Of a stretch of DNA of 64,000 bases, positions 9,792 to 21,552 are shown piece after piece. Where the stretch lies: assembly GCA_033220425.1 (NCBI GenBank), contig CM065650.1, forward strand, positions 744,001-808,000, read 5' to 3'. This DNA is from Lepraria neglecta. Taxonomy: Eukaryota; Ascomycota; Lecanoromycetes; Lecanorales; Stereocaulaceae. The notes under the pieces were generated by a model. It saw only the letters and a program-made list of their open reading frames with translations. It searched no databases and had not been told where the DNA came from. The translations under genes and the position numbers were made by a program. Within the stretch, counting starts at the first letter, position 1. Every line of letters begins with the position of its first letter.

Positions 9792-11876
9792 TCACAAACG
9801 CTGCCATAGCATATTTGCTATCTCCTTGGCATTCTCATTCTTTGGATGTTGAATGCTTCTACCGTACGGTGACTTCTGATCATAGTTCTCTATCACGATA
9901 CTAGCCCCTGCGCCAAGTAGATTTTGCACTATCTTGGGGTTCTCTATCTCGACGGCAATGTGCAATGGCGTATTTCCATCAGCGTCTTGGGAATCGATAT
10001 GCGCCCCTTTCTCTAGTAACTTCTTATATATCTGTTCACAGTGCTCCCCGTCGTAAATCGCTAGATGGAGAGGTGTCCAGCCATTAGGATTTCTGAAGTC
10101 CAAGTTGGCTCCAGCATCTATTAGTATTTTGGCGATAGGCTCATTGCGACGTATAATGGCGCAATGCAGTGATGCATCTTCTTTCACAGTCGAAGAAGAG
10201 GACCTTACGCCATATTCGAGCAAAATCTCGACTATGGTCTTATGGCCCGAGTCGACGGCGGCGAACAAAGCCGTTTCGTCTTGATTGTTCTTCGCGCGTT
10301 GATTCGCATTATGATCAAGTAGTAGCTGCAAACCGCAACTCCAACCTTCCCTAGCCGCTTCGATCAGAAGAGTGTCTTTATTATTCGGATACTGAACTTC
10401 GGTATTGGCTCCTTGTGACAGCAAGAATCGTGCCTCGCGGTAGTGTCTCGAACTAATGGCTGCAACCAATGCTGTTTCCCCATTGCTGTCTGCTGCTTCG
10501 ATGTTTGATTTCCATTGGAGGAGAATCTTCAAGATATAAACGTTTATGTCATTCTCCCCCGACACCCTTCGGGAAGCCATATGTAATGCTGTTCTGCCAG
10601 AGTCATCGGTGGCTCGTGCATCTGCTTTGGATTCAAGTAGTTGCTGTACCATATCGACCTTTCCATGCCATGCGGCCGTTAACAGCGGCGTCGCTCCAGA
10701 AGGGCTCCTGCAGTTGATATCGCCTCCCCATGCAAGTAGTAAACGCATCATATTGGCAGCACCATTCTGGGCGGCAACATGTAGTGAACGGCATTGCCCA
10801 CCGTTACCACCAAGTTCCAGATAGAAATCATACAGTAACGCACTGAGAGGAGCTAAATCCAGAACCGCAGCACGATAGAAGATCGATAAAGTAGCGTAGA
10901 TCGATAACTCGGGGTCTAGTTCTCGAACTCTTTCTTGGAACAGAGAAAAGAGCCCAGCCATTCTTTTGGCTTCCTGAATGACCTCCTCGTCGAAGAATGA
11001 TGTGTCTTGTAGCGCGAGTGCTGTGAGGTGTCTTAGTTGGACGATTTCAGCGGCAGGAAAATCTCCCAAGCCCTCGTAGACTGATACGAGAACAGATCTA
11101 TGGTCTTCAGGGATTGTAGGGTCTTTATATGCAGGACTAACATCTCTCGAAGCCAAGGTTCGATAGATGTATTCAGCACCTTGATATCGACCATCAGTTT
11201 GATGTCGCTGGGCTCGAGTGCGGAGATCAGTAGTAATTTTATTATGGCGAATTTCCAATCCATCGATCATTTCGCTGGCGATGTTACCTTGATCATCTAG
11301 GAAATTGAACGATCGTGCCGCTTTTCGTAGTTGAATAATGTCTCCCAACTCCTGCAAGCTAGAAATTCACCTCAATAAGCTGAAAACATTGAGCCCAAGA
11401 GCGGCACTGACCACTGTATATCACTCCTCTCAATTGTCTGTGGCGAGGATGTGGTATCTGATAAATCAACGACGTTATGAACACCTTCGACGTATATACT
11501 TGGGCGTGGGACAGGAGGCGAAGTAGGTGGAGACCACATGGAGTCAGCGCTTCCAGCCTGCTCTCTCTCCACGTGACAATTTGTCGACCTCGTCGAGAGT
11601 GATGCGGCAGTCGGAGCGCTTTGGGACGCGGCTTCAATAGGGACCGCTTGCTCCTGCAGCTGGGTTCTGCTAGCCGAGCAGGCATGATTGTACCGTTGAC
11701 ACCTTTCGCACCTTGTTCCAGGCCAGAGCCTATCTTCGGGCAAGCACTGAATTGGAAGTCAGCGAGTCAAGATCAGAGGAGAAAACTGGACAAGACTTCT
11801 TTTAGCTTACCTTTTGTCTATCTTTTCGACATTGCTCGCATTTGCGGATGCTTTTCGGCTTGCTTGCCTTTGGCAT
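9792..11876 (-). CDS. Zn2Cys6-TPR-like-ankyrin protein (intact copy 3)
   Basis: Three exons (11876-11811, 11746-11412 and 11358-9792) join in phase to give 655 aa. Residues 13-47 form a canonical fungal Zn2Cys6 cluster, C-x2-C-x6-C-x11-C-x2-C-x6-C (CEQCRKDRQK split by intron 1 from CLPEDRLWPG, then RCERCQRYNHAC). A Ser/Pro-rich linker reaches about residue 130. A TPR-like helical region follows at about 180-250 (DGRYQGAEYIYRTL, VSVYEGLGDFPAAEIV). Nine ankyrin repeats occupy about 325-630 (SLHVAAQNG, TPLLTAAWHG, TALHMASRR and later WTPLHLAIYDG and NTPLHIAVEI). A zinc cluster suggests DNA binding in the nucleus, but no transcription-factor middle domain is seen, and ankyrin repeats suggest ligand or partner recognition. 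Three decayed paralogues lie nearby. Its head-to-head partner is the two-TM gene at 16772, now separated by a transposon. Confidence 0.85.
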
Positions 11877-12336
11877 GATCGTCGAAGTCTAATGAGTTGC
11901 AATGCCAAACCCAGAAGGGAAACGCATTTTGAATCTGAACGGAACCTGAACGCTTTTGAAACGCAAAGCCAAAGGCTACCCTTTACTCTTGCACGAATAA
12001 AGTGATTGAAGGAAGAGAATGATGTGGGGGTTGGTGGACTGTTGTATGACGTTCGCGCCCCTGCCCTATCGTAGATCCGAAAAACCTGTTGTAGCGTGGT
12101 TTTTTAGTTATCGATTGGCGCGCGCACACACCAAAATCTGAACAAAGTCGGCTTTTGCATATAAATCGATTATCGCACCAAATATACATATAAAAAGCTT
12201 CCTAAACAGGCAATTGTGAGGCTTCTAGCGTAGTGTTGCTGTCGCCCCCAGGGTTGCAGCCCTATCTGCCACCCCGCCGACGTCCAACCTCGCTGTCGAC
12301 CCCCACTATGCCTCCAGAAACCACCCTCCCCCCCCC

Positions 12337-14721
12337 ATGACGACTCGCCGCCGTGGTCTCCCCACACTGCCGTCTACAGCACCACCCTCTGCGACTCCGA
12401 AGCCCCCAGCAGCCCGCAAAAAGCCTGCCCCCAAGCCTGCCCCCAGGCGTCCAAGCAAAGCGCCCAAACCAAAGAAGCCCCCACTAGCCAAATTACAAAA
12501 GGCGCCCTTATCTAAATCCGCTACCGCTGTCGCCGCCGCTGGACAGAGATACTGGGACGCTCAGATTGAGCAGGATAATGAAGAAGACGCTATAGCTGCT
12601 GCGCAGGAAGAAGCCCGCAGGCTGGAGCACCAGAGCTTTTATGAGAAATACTACCATACCCTGAATATGGACTCACAAAACACCTCTGGAGAACTCAGCT
12701 CTCTAGAGCTATCGCCTGGGGGGAAGGAGCGCTATCAGAAGGCATGTACTGAGGAAGAATCAAGACGAGCAGCTGTAGCTCGCACTGCTATATGGGACGA
12801 ATTCAAAGCAGTTGGTTATTCGGTGGAATGGTGGGTCCATTTCGAGAAGATTGAGCTATTCAGAGACTCCACTACACATACTATGGGAGCCGCGGGACGC
12901 CTGGATTGGGAAGCCTGGTACAACAGGCTTCATCCAATGGGTCGGGAGCATGCAGATAGCGAGGGAAAGAGCTGCTATACGGTTGCAATCAGGGCAGATT
13001 TGAAGGTAGGTAATACAGCTGGCAAATCTACTAGTACCATAAATATGAAAGATGGCGAGCTGGACTCCATTTGGCAAAAGAAGGTCCTGAGTCTGATGCA
13101 GCTCAGACACGAAAGTCGTCCCAAGAAGAATGCAATACTGACTTTTAAAGTCGGTGTTGAATTCTTCTTTGCTCGTACTCATAACGGTATTCTTCCAGCG
13201 TCTATGCTACCGTCTATACCTCCAACACAGTCGCAAATAAAGGCACAGCAGTCCCAGGCTAAAACACTGCGGGTAGATCTACTCAAGACTCAACAACAAG
13301 CTTTGGTCGATCAGCATGAGCTTGCGTTGATAGCAGCCCACAAATGCACTTCGCCCAGTTGTCCAAATAGCGCCGGTGGACAGTGCTTACTGCAGGATGG
13401 CAAGCATTATGCTCTCGATGGACCTCACATTCGTGCCTGGGTTCAATGTATCAACACCAACACTGCTACACCAAGCACCCCTCCTCCTAATTTCCATATC
13501 AACGCAAGGCTGAGACGTCAGATTCCCCACGGGACCAAGGATCGCAAGAAGCAGGAGGAGGTCCTACCGCCAATAACACCTGCCCCAGCAGCCACAGACG
13601 TCATGGATGAGAAGTATATGGACAGAGCTTTTAAGCTAGCAACGCTGAAGCTTATGGGAAAGCTCATTGGCGACGATATCCCAGCTTCACCGACACCTCA
13701 TCTAACGCCAACGCCAGCGCCAGCGCCAGCACCAGCGCCTACGCCTGCTCGTACGCCATCTCCTCCACTATTACCGCGTCCTTGCTACACGGCGTCTTCT
13801 TCCAGGTCGCGCGCTTTATCGCATCTTCCTGACGCTGACGTATTAAGGCCAAGTAGCCCTGTGACTACTGAAGATTGGGCTGGATATATCTCATGGCTTT
13901 GCAATATAGAAAACACCTGGACAGGGGCAAAAAAAGAAGCTTTTGAGCACGCTGGACATGTTCTAGAAGAAGCTTATATATCGATTCAGTCTATCCAACA
14001 GGAAATGAAGGGCTTAGGGCATAAGGCTTATTGGGATTCTATGGATATTAAACCTGGAGTTGGGCATCATCTCGCTCGACTTGCCAGTAAATATCAGGCT
14101 TATGAGAAGCAGAAATCTGCCAGTCGTCAATGTCAGTCGTTCTGCTTTTATTCCACCGTTAATTTCTATTTATAAGTGGTATTTTGGCGGTTGAATATAT
14201 GGCAATCTTTTAGCTGTGCGGCTTTCTCCGCCGCTAAATATTACAGATTTTAGCTTCTGCGCTATCGTTTTATTACATAAGATTTGGCAGTGCTTAGTTA
14301 TTAAATACACGGGTGATCTGCAACTAGGTGAAATAATACGCTGGAATTCGTGTTTTTTTGGCTTGGCAGTTGGAGAAGGCTGTATAGAGCACAATCAATT
14401 AATTTTGCTAATATCTTTACTTTAGCAGGTACTACAAAAGCTTCACCGTTTGATATAACATCCTCACCGCCGCCATCTGCTCAGGTCCAGGTACCTGCGT
14501 CTCAAGCAACGACTCAGGATAAGACGGGGAAGCCATTATCGCCGCAGTACTATGCGCCAAAGAACTATGGAGCAGATGACGATTATAAGTCAGGTAGCAG
14601 CGACGACGACGATATGCTAGAGACTCAGCGGCCCCTTAGCGAGAATGCGATTATACAGAGTATCGAGACTCAGCAGTGGGAGCGAGAAAAAGCAGGCTAC
14701 GAGTCATATCGACGTCAATAA
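12337..14721 (+). CDS. Accessory protein of the two-gene transposon, unrecognised
   Basis: The start at ATG 12337 gives a long exon. A donor at 14132 (GTCAGT; an alternative at 14123 is also in phase) and an acceptor ending at 14428 give about 695 aa. Unspliced, the frame would stop at 14175. The first 60 residues are rich in Pro, Lys and Ala. A glutamate-rich helix-like part follows, then a globular central region (VEWWVHFEKIELF, FKVGVEFFFAR). A Cys/His patch, HKCTSPSCPNSAGGQC followed by HY, could bind zinc. A Pro-Ala repeat near 13707-13750 encodes TPAPAPAPAPTPAR. The exon after the intron adds an acidic serine stretch (SGSSDDDDML). It lies within the terminal repeats and converges on the transposase gene. 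I do not recognise the family. A DNA-binding or regulatory helper is a guess. Confidence 0.65.
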
Positions 14722-14839
14722 GATAATTGCACACATATATATATCTTATTTGCCAACTACCAATCAAAAGCACTTTTCTAATTGCAATTCCATTAAGCCC
14801 GCCGTCTATATATAGATCTCTCTGCTATTTAGCTATTTT

Positions 14840-15887
14840 TTACCGCCCTTCATAATATATGCCCGCTGCTCGAAATAGTGCCCCATGGTCAGCAAGGTCG
14901 CCCTGCGCCCTTACCGCATCATTCAAAAATCTCTCAAAGTCTGCCGGCTCAGGACCATATACGTCAATAAGATAACCATTCCTTTTAAGCCACCCCTTAA
15001 GGATAGCAAATGAGGTCTCAATGGGGTTATAGTCTGGTGAGTACGGTGGAAGATAAGCTAATGTAACGCCTGCAGCCTCGCACATATCCACTAATTCCTG
15101 CGAGTGGTGGATAGATGCATTGTCAAGGATAAGCACTGAACGAGGCCCTCCTAGTGCTGCAGGGGTACACTGTGGGAGAACCTTATTGCGTACAAAATCA
15201 TTGAATAAAGTCTCGGTGAGAGAACCATGGATAGTGGTCCAGGCAATATATCCATCCACCGTATATGCAGGAAGAACTGACCACCTCTTTGATCTTTTGA
15301 ATAGCGTATTTACCCCTACCTCTGCACCAAGACGAGACCAGCCAAACTTCCTATCAGCGGTACGCTCATGGGACGCGGTCTCATCCAGAAATATCAGCTG
15401 ATTTGCGGTCCAGCTACATAGCTTTGCTTTCCATTCATCGCGCTCGCGCTGGTCTCGCTGAGAAGCTCGGTGGGAAGCCTGTCCAGACGTTAATAAGTAA
15501 GTCAGGCTATACCTTATATTAATGGGAGGCGAGGCTTACTTTTTTATGTGACCAATTACATCGCCGCAGGGTGTCATGAATAGTAGACTCGCCGAGCGTC
15601 AGACTATACATATCGTATAGAAAATATACCATTTCAAAGAGATAAGACAGTGGCTTTTCATCCAGCCAATCAGTCAGGGCTTTCTCCATTACTTCAGTGA
15701 GAAGGCGGGGACGGCCCTGCACCATATATGGGGCAACGACCGTCCCCCACGCCTCCAGGTTCCGCTTCATCTTGGAGATCTGCTGTTGAGTCACACCAGT
15801 ACGGTCTACTATATCTTTGACTGTATCACCGCGGTCGAGATAGTGCTCGATATCGAAACGTGTCTGAGAGCCTAGTGGGGGTGGCAT
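14840..15887 (-). CDS. IS630/Tc1-type DDE transposase
   Basis: Two exons (15887-15540 and 15478-14840, phase 0) encode 328 aa, the usual size for the group. The ATG at 15887 (MPPPLGSQTRFD) is preferred. The open frame extends 14 codons upstream without another ATG. A helix-turn-helix occupies about residues 15-45 (DTVKDIVDRTGVTQQQISKM). The catalytic core shows D in IFLDETASHERT, D in LILDNASIHHSQ, and the third acidic position in PPYSPDYNPIET, a DDE pattern typical of fungal IS630-like elements. No stop or frameshift is seen. With the perfect terminal repeats this looks functional. Confidence 0.9.
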
Positions 15888-16115
15888 TTTGGCGGCGGCG
15901 AGGGTGGTAGGCAGCGACAGCGCGGGCAAGAGCTCCGTTTATGGGGGCAAAAGCAACACTATGCCAAGAGCTTCACTTTTGCCCATTTAGGAACGATTCT
16001 GACTACTGGTGATGGAGATCTAGTAAAAAGCCGACTTTGTTCAGATTTTGGTGTGTGCGCGCGCCAATCGATAACTAAAAAACCACGCTACAACAGGTTT
16101 TTCGGATCTACGATA

Positions 16116-16771
16116 AAGTTCGCGCTCCCGAGTGGGCGGCGTTCGCCTCGTTCGCCTCGTTCGCTTCTCTTTCTGGTTCGATTTTCAATGGGATGTTAGG
16201 TTCTCAATAGAGATCATTGGCTTGAGTAATTCGCGAACATTGTTCGTGTCCTCGCTCTAGTCAGTCAAGTCGTACAATGATTTACTTCGCGAATCGTGAT
16301 TTACGAACGACAAATCCTCCGACGTCCTCATGTTACCCCGCGGTCGCTTGTCGAGTTCGCTCGTCGATATCTCTCAGTTGCCATTAGAAACAAGAGATCA
16401 TTTTGAGCGAAACTGTTCGAAGGCGACTTTGCTTTAAGTTATTATGACTTTCAGTTCGCTCGAATTGTGTATGTTCAATTGTTCGCGGTAGGTTGAGTAG
16501 AGTCTTCTTCGCACATCGCGTTGTTTCGCGCGAACACCAGAAAGTGCCAAGAGAACACCTGAGTTCCGCTCGTCGACTTCGCTCAATGTTCAGCCTGGAG
16601 GCAGTATCCACTATCCCATGTCATTTCCTTCTGCTTGTCATCTTTGCTCTCAATTTCTATTATAGCCTTGGTCTGTCATGGCTTTTCTTTCGTGCCTGAG
16701 CACTTCTTTCACTTCGTCTTATCCGCTGTATCCTGTCTTTCGCTGGGAAGCCATTTCCCTCGTTCTAAACA
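16116..16771. promoter_or_regulatory. Upstream region of two-TM copy 3; promoter half cut off by the transposon
   Basis: There is no gene here. It begins right after the transposon's TA and contains about 2.7 copies of a GTTCGCCTC unit from 16141. Together with 11877-12066 it would form the shared promoter of the intact Zn2Cys6-ankyrin gene and the two-TM gene at 16772. This role is inferred from layout. Confidence 0.35.
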
Positions 16772-17538
16772 ATGACTCAAGCTAATACACTCAACCTCGA
16801 ACGCTGTGAATCTCTACCTTGCTCCACGTCTATCAAGTCTCTCCCTGAGTGCACCATCAAGGCAGTACCTGTCACCAGCAAGCAAGGCATCTTCGCCTTC
16901 CAATTCCTTGACGAATCCTCTATCCTTCTCGAACTAGATCTCTGTTTCAAAGAGGATCGCAAGCTGGTCTTTAAACATGTCCAGGACCAACTTTGTTCTG
17001 TGTTAATTGAAGGTCCTCTGCATAAATCCATCGCAACGCTCTTTACCAAATTCATTATTGGCACTGCACAAGTACAACAGGTACGTACAAAGCCACTCAA
17101 CCTCTGAACTAGTCTTGGTCAAGTCTTACAGCTCGCGATGTCTATCATAAGGTTCTACTATTCGACTCCACTCTACCACCCCTTCGCACTCGAGTCTATC
17201 TCCGAGACTTCGCCCCGAATCCGCTACTAACGGAGGCCTTCTACGACCCTACTCTACTTTGGCAAGAGTCCAAATCCTCTGCAAATGGTGATCTGTTTCG
17301 AGAGGCACAGGAGGGGTATAAAGAGAGGCTAGAAGGACAGCGTATCATTGTCATCCGCAGAAAAATTGACAAAGCAAAGATCTCCTGGCTTCTGCTTGCC
17401 CTTCTTATTGTATCGCCATGTCTAGGCCTCGCGGTAGGTATATGCTCGCATAAGGCAGAAGTAGGCATTGCTGTGAGCGCTGGCGTATTCGCGTTAGCGT
17501 CTTTCGTGCAGGGGCTTGCTGCTTGGCTGCTTGGATGA
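16772..17538 (+). CDS. Two-TM C-terminal membrane protein, family copy 3
   Basis: ATG 16772 opens exon 1, which ends in VGTAQVQQ plus a few bases, parallel to the paralogues. An intron at 17085-17131 keeps the frame and gives 239 aa. A donor four bases upstream paired with an acceptor at 17111-17112 would also stay in frame, but that intron would be only 32 nt. Exon 2 encodes VYLRDFAPNPLLTEAF, equivalent to the LLTEA segment of the other copies, then IIVIRRKIDKAKISWLL. The terminal block has two hydrophobic segments, with GIAVSAGVFALASFVQG and LAAWLLG at the C terminus. No premature stop is seen. Its divergent neighbour is the only intact Zn2Cys6-ankyrin gene. Function is unknown. Confidence 0.75.
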
Positions 17539-18630
17539 ATCAATGTTGCTTGCTAGGCTTGAGTGCTGTGTTGCATATGTTTTGGAGGTGAATTGGATAG
17601 AGTGGGTTCTCGTTATATAAGTCTAAGATACAACACGAACCTCGATCGATCTATGAACACACAATTGAGAGTAGTGTTTGAGTACCGAATCTCCGCATCG
17701 GATAATAGAAAATAGGTAGTAACATTCGCAAGCTCTCGAAAATGAGAGGTCTCAAACAATGCACGGCATAGTACTATGTCAACATTATTAGAATCAGAGT
17801 AAACTCAGAACACTACCGAGGTCAAGACAAATCCCTGTGCTACGCCTGGGGATAACTTTGCCAGTTGAAGGACAGCACGACTTGCCAGGATGCGAATAGG
17901 TAAATGGACAGTGTCTACACTCAAGGCACCTAACCGTAAAAGTCTCTATGCGAGTGCGAGGTGTTTAAGGTCAACAAAAAACTCGACATCTGAGATCACG
18001 TTAAGACAAAATCTTGCAGAGCAGGTATATCTAAAAATGCTGGCATTTCTTGTAGATGCTAGCGGGCCACACTCTGCCTTCCGGCGGGCACTAAACAATC
18101 GACCAGCAGGTGTACCTGCGCAATTCAGGATCTTGCGGAATATCTTGATACACCTTTTGTTTGTCGTGTCTAAATCAGTGTCATCTTTTTCAAGGTTAAG
18201 TCACATCCCAAAGTCTATACAAGCTTTCGTCGGTACGAACGAATACTAGGGGGTCAGTGGCAATGATAAAACTTTGCAAGGCTCACCCCTCCATTACGAT
18301 ATATGTTCAGAGAGTCTGGCGTGACCTGGAGACGTCTAGGCATTTTCAAAGCGCTTCGTGGCTTTATGGAGACGAGCTATTGAAAAAGAGATGAATTTTG
18401 GTTTCTACACAATTATTTTAGCTGCAAGTCAATGGGGATTACTAAGCCAGCCAGCTTGTTTTCAGAGTTTAGCTTGTGCACAGCCTCCTCTAGCGCCATT
18501 TTCGTTCGCTTATACATTATTGGCCAGCCGCCGAAAGATTGCTACCGGGACACCAGCTGTGAACACCATCATCAACAAGCGATACACGCTGCGTTCCTTC
18601 TATACAAACTGAACACGCAGAAAACCTATC
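17539..18630. other. Gene-less stretch between two two-TM genes
   Basis: A 119-codon plus-strand frame (17890-18249) has no recognisable features and no homologue in the window. I see nothing else. Confidence 0.4.
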
Positions 18631-19379
18631 TCAAGAGTGCGCCCAAGCCGCGAGACCTTGAAAAAACGAAGCTAAAGCGAAAACTCCAGCGCTGACAGCG
18701 ATTCCCACCTCCGCCTTGTGCGACCGCAGGCCGACGAGAACCCCAAGACCTGGCGAGACAAACAAGAGAAGGATCAACAGCCAAGTGATCTTGACTCTGT
18801 CAAGCACTCTGGATACGACGATGACGTTCTGGCCGTTAAGATCCGTGGTCGTCGGATCCTGGACGGTGAAGCGCTCGTTGCAAGAGATATAGTCGCGCTG
18901 CCTGGACAATAGGCCTGGGTGTTTAAGAGCTTGGGTGAACAACGTATCATGCTTGTGTTCATGCAAGCTGATTCGGAAGCACAAGAGGGAATTTGTGTCA
19001 TCGCACGGCGCCGCCTGAAAGTTGCCATGTCAGCACGAGGGTGGCAAATGCATGAGAGAACTGCGAAAGATAGGTAAGGTACCTGTTGGATCTTAGCAGT
19101 GCCTACAGCTTGCTTAGCAAAGAACCCTTGTGTCCAGTCCTCAAGCTGGTGTGCAATTGAGGCTTGTCGTGCCAGTTCGCGAATGCGAGTCCAAGCCTGT
19201 TCGCCGTTTGCTGCTTTTTGAACAGGTACCATGACCAGGATTGTATTTCCGTTAAGATTTTGAATTGCTAAGGCCAATTGCGAGAAGGGCGAATGCAGTT
19301 GAGAGGACTGGGAAAATGCTGTCTGGTCAACATCTGTAGAGGCTCGAGAAAACCGGCAAGATTGAGCTTCTATGTCCAT
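18631..19379 (-). CDS. Two-TM C-terminal membrane protein, family copy 4
   Basis: Two exons (19379-19083 and 19014-18631, phase 0) give 226 aa. Exon 1 starts MDIEAQSC, which recalls the VEAQSC near the start of copy 2, and ends in VGTAKIQQ at the splice site, as in the other copies. Exon 2 carries a central polar segment and then VIVVSRVLDRVKITWLL. The two-helix terminus contains the invariant GIAVSAGVFALASFFQG and LAAWAHS. It is the only copy on the minus strand and has no obvious divergent ankyrin partner. It lies between two-TM copy 3 and the decayed ankyrin copy 4, so a local rearrangement has probably broken its pair. The frame is intact. Function is unknown. Confidence 0.75.
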
Positions 19380-21552
19380 AGCAGTGTGTGAAGTAAATTA
19401 CCAAGGTCAGAAGTACAGGCAATCAACCTGATAGCAGTGACAAGACTATACTGGTGGAGTCAATGATAGGTGGATTGAATGCAGTGTGTACCAACTATTT
19501 CGGCGTCTCGGAGTCAGTCAAAGACGAAATTGCGTGGTGGGAAACTTGAAGGGAGGCGACCTAACAAAAAGGTTGAGCGTGCTGAAAGCTGCATGACTTG
19601 ATAGGCTGGCAACTCAGCCTGACCATGCAGGGTCGGATCGAGACCTACACTACGGCAAGCAAAGGCAACCGTAGTGGTAAAACAACGCCAGGGAAACGAG
19701 TTCATACACCTTCGCTAATAAACCCTGAACGCTTATGTCGGACTCCAGGAACGCATGAATTCCGTGCCACCAAATGCTGGTAAGCACTATGACTCTGTTC
19801 TGGCTCAGCAACATCCCTCTGCCAGCCCAAGCTCAGATCCACGACTAAACGCAACCTTGAAACCGTAGTGCTACCTTCTTCATTTTGTCTCCATCTCAAA
19901 AAGCATTTCAGGTTTCACCTCCACGACCCTTGATAGTTGTTCACGAAGTCCTTGGGGTACGACATTGTTCCGATGCCACCAAGGCACGCGATCCAATTGT
20001 CTTCAATTGTCGATATGGTTATGTGTAATAAAAAGACCATCACTGAGGGTATTCAGAACAGAGCGGACAAATGTATCCCTTGAGAAACTGATTCAAGAGG
20101 TCAAGGGTATCTACGCTGGCTTGGTCATGGTAGAACCTTAACGCATCGATAGGCAAGTGATAAATGTCTGCGGCACCAGAAAATACTCATCTAAAGAGGT
20201 TTCAGTTCAAGGATGACCGATGACAGTCTCCCCTTGCTCTTGATAGGCAGCCGTAGTATAAAGAACCGGCACAAACCGTTTACACTTTTGAAGACACGTG
20301 GATTGAGTGTCTTGGTAAAGTCTTAGTCTATATTTCACTTCTATTATAAGTCGTTGATGAGATATTGGTCTTGTCTCACCTCTACCATAAGCTGTTAATA
20401 AAAAATGGGCCCAGTCTCTGGCTGTGGGCATCACAACACAAGAACATCCTGTGGCAGCGGCCTCCTTTGCACACAGAGTTTTGTATATTCGTCCTCATTC
20501 AAACCTAGCAGTCGGAGTGTTAGTAATGATAACAGCGCTGCCATGTAATTTTCGAAACTGAACCCCAGGCATTGGAAATCACCAGCAAGAACATATTGCC
20601 GTATCCGGTTAGTGTTCATCCAGGGAGATCATTCTTACCTTCAAACGGCGAAAAGATCTTAACCCGATTTGCATAATTTAAGGGCATAACTCGTATGTAG
20701 ATCAGCGAGCAATTGACTAAGAAAACAATCCATAAGGAGATAAAGCTTAAGAACAACCAGTGGCAGTCTTCAAGAGCTTGCCTCATAATACCCTGGTGTC
20801 TCAGCATTTTCCTCCTATCCCGACCTTGCATAAGCATATTGCTATGTACTTGGCGCGAGAAAAAATGTAGTATCATTCAATTTATGCCTTCCTGGAGCTA
20901 GCTGTCTTACGACACGAGCAATGAGCATCATGTCTTCTTTTCAACCTCGTGACATTCCTCCACTAGTCACGCTTTGAGTAAACTCACTGCCGAGTTGCTA
21001 ATGCTACTAAGGTTGTCTCTGCTGGCCTTGCTCTCAGACGTGGGTCGAGTGGACTCTCTGCTGAATACTTGATGCCGGCAAGAAGGGGGTGCCATTGGAT
21101 TCACGCAATTCTTCTGACACAAACGTTCTTCTCACGAGCATCACAGTCTTCATCCAAAGTAATAAAGTCATACGAGCTCTATGTGAACCAAGAAAGACCA
21201 AGATTATGGAGACCTAGGGCTGCTTTTCTGCGGTTGAAGAAGCTAGTGGCAAGCGAAGATCTCTCTCATAGTCAAGACATCCCTCCAACAATGACCTAAA
21301 CTAAATACAGCAATTGAAGAGTGCAGGGAGATGATAGAGGAAGGTGCTGCTCAATTGTACGTGGCAACATGGCGTTGAAATTTTGGATATTCTGTCCCAT
21401 AAATGGCAGATTCTTGTCCGAAATGGCTTGGCAATGCACCCGAATCGTTACTCCTTCCATTCGTGAGATACGAATAAGATGCATGCGTGTTGGGACTATT
21501 GTGAATTGAAAATAGTACGATGCTTTGTAGGATATAGGTATAGCTTCTTGCC
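19380..21552. other. Gene-less stretch with one weak membrane ORF
   Basis: No gene is recognised over 2.2 kb. The minus-strand frame 20876-20616 (86 codons from ATG) contains one hydrophobic helix (WLFLSFISLWIVFLVNCSLI), and a GTAAGA donor lies at its end. The next minus frame down (20619-20431) also has hydrophobic pieces, but I could not join them in a consistent splice phase. It may be a gene remnant. Confidence 0.25.

Larger units (their letters stand above)
12069..16113. mobile_element. Two-gene Tc1/mariner-like transposon with 88-bp TIRs
   Basis: The 88-bp ends (12069-12156 and 16026-16113) are perfect inverted repeats beginning TCGTAGATCCGAAAAACC. They are flanked by TA at 12067-12068 and 16114-16115. 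Inside are two convergent genes, an unrecognised 695-aa protein on the plus strand and an IS630/Tc1-type transposase on the minus strand, each with one short intron. Element length is 4,045 bp. Perfect ends and intact genes point to a recent, possibly still active element. It sits in the interval between the intact Zn2Cys6-ankyrin gene and the two-TM gene at 16772. Without it they would be about 850 bp apart. Confidence 0.9.

Noticed and set aside
9577-9807. Proline-rich 76-codon minus-strand frame
   Set aside because: It overlaps the end of the ankyrin gene in another frame and has low complexity with no supporting signal.
12856-13182. 108-codon minus-strand frame inside the transposon accessory gene
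   Set aside because: It is antisense to a long coding exon and shows no motif.
17890-18249. 119-codon plus-strand frame between two-TM genes
   Set aside because: Its composition is unremarkable, and no family or splice context supports a gene.
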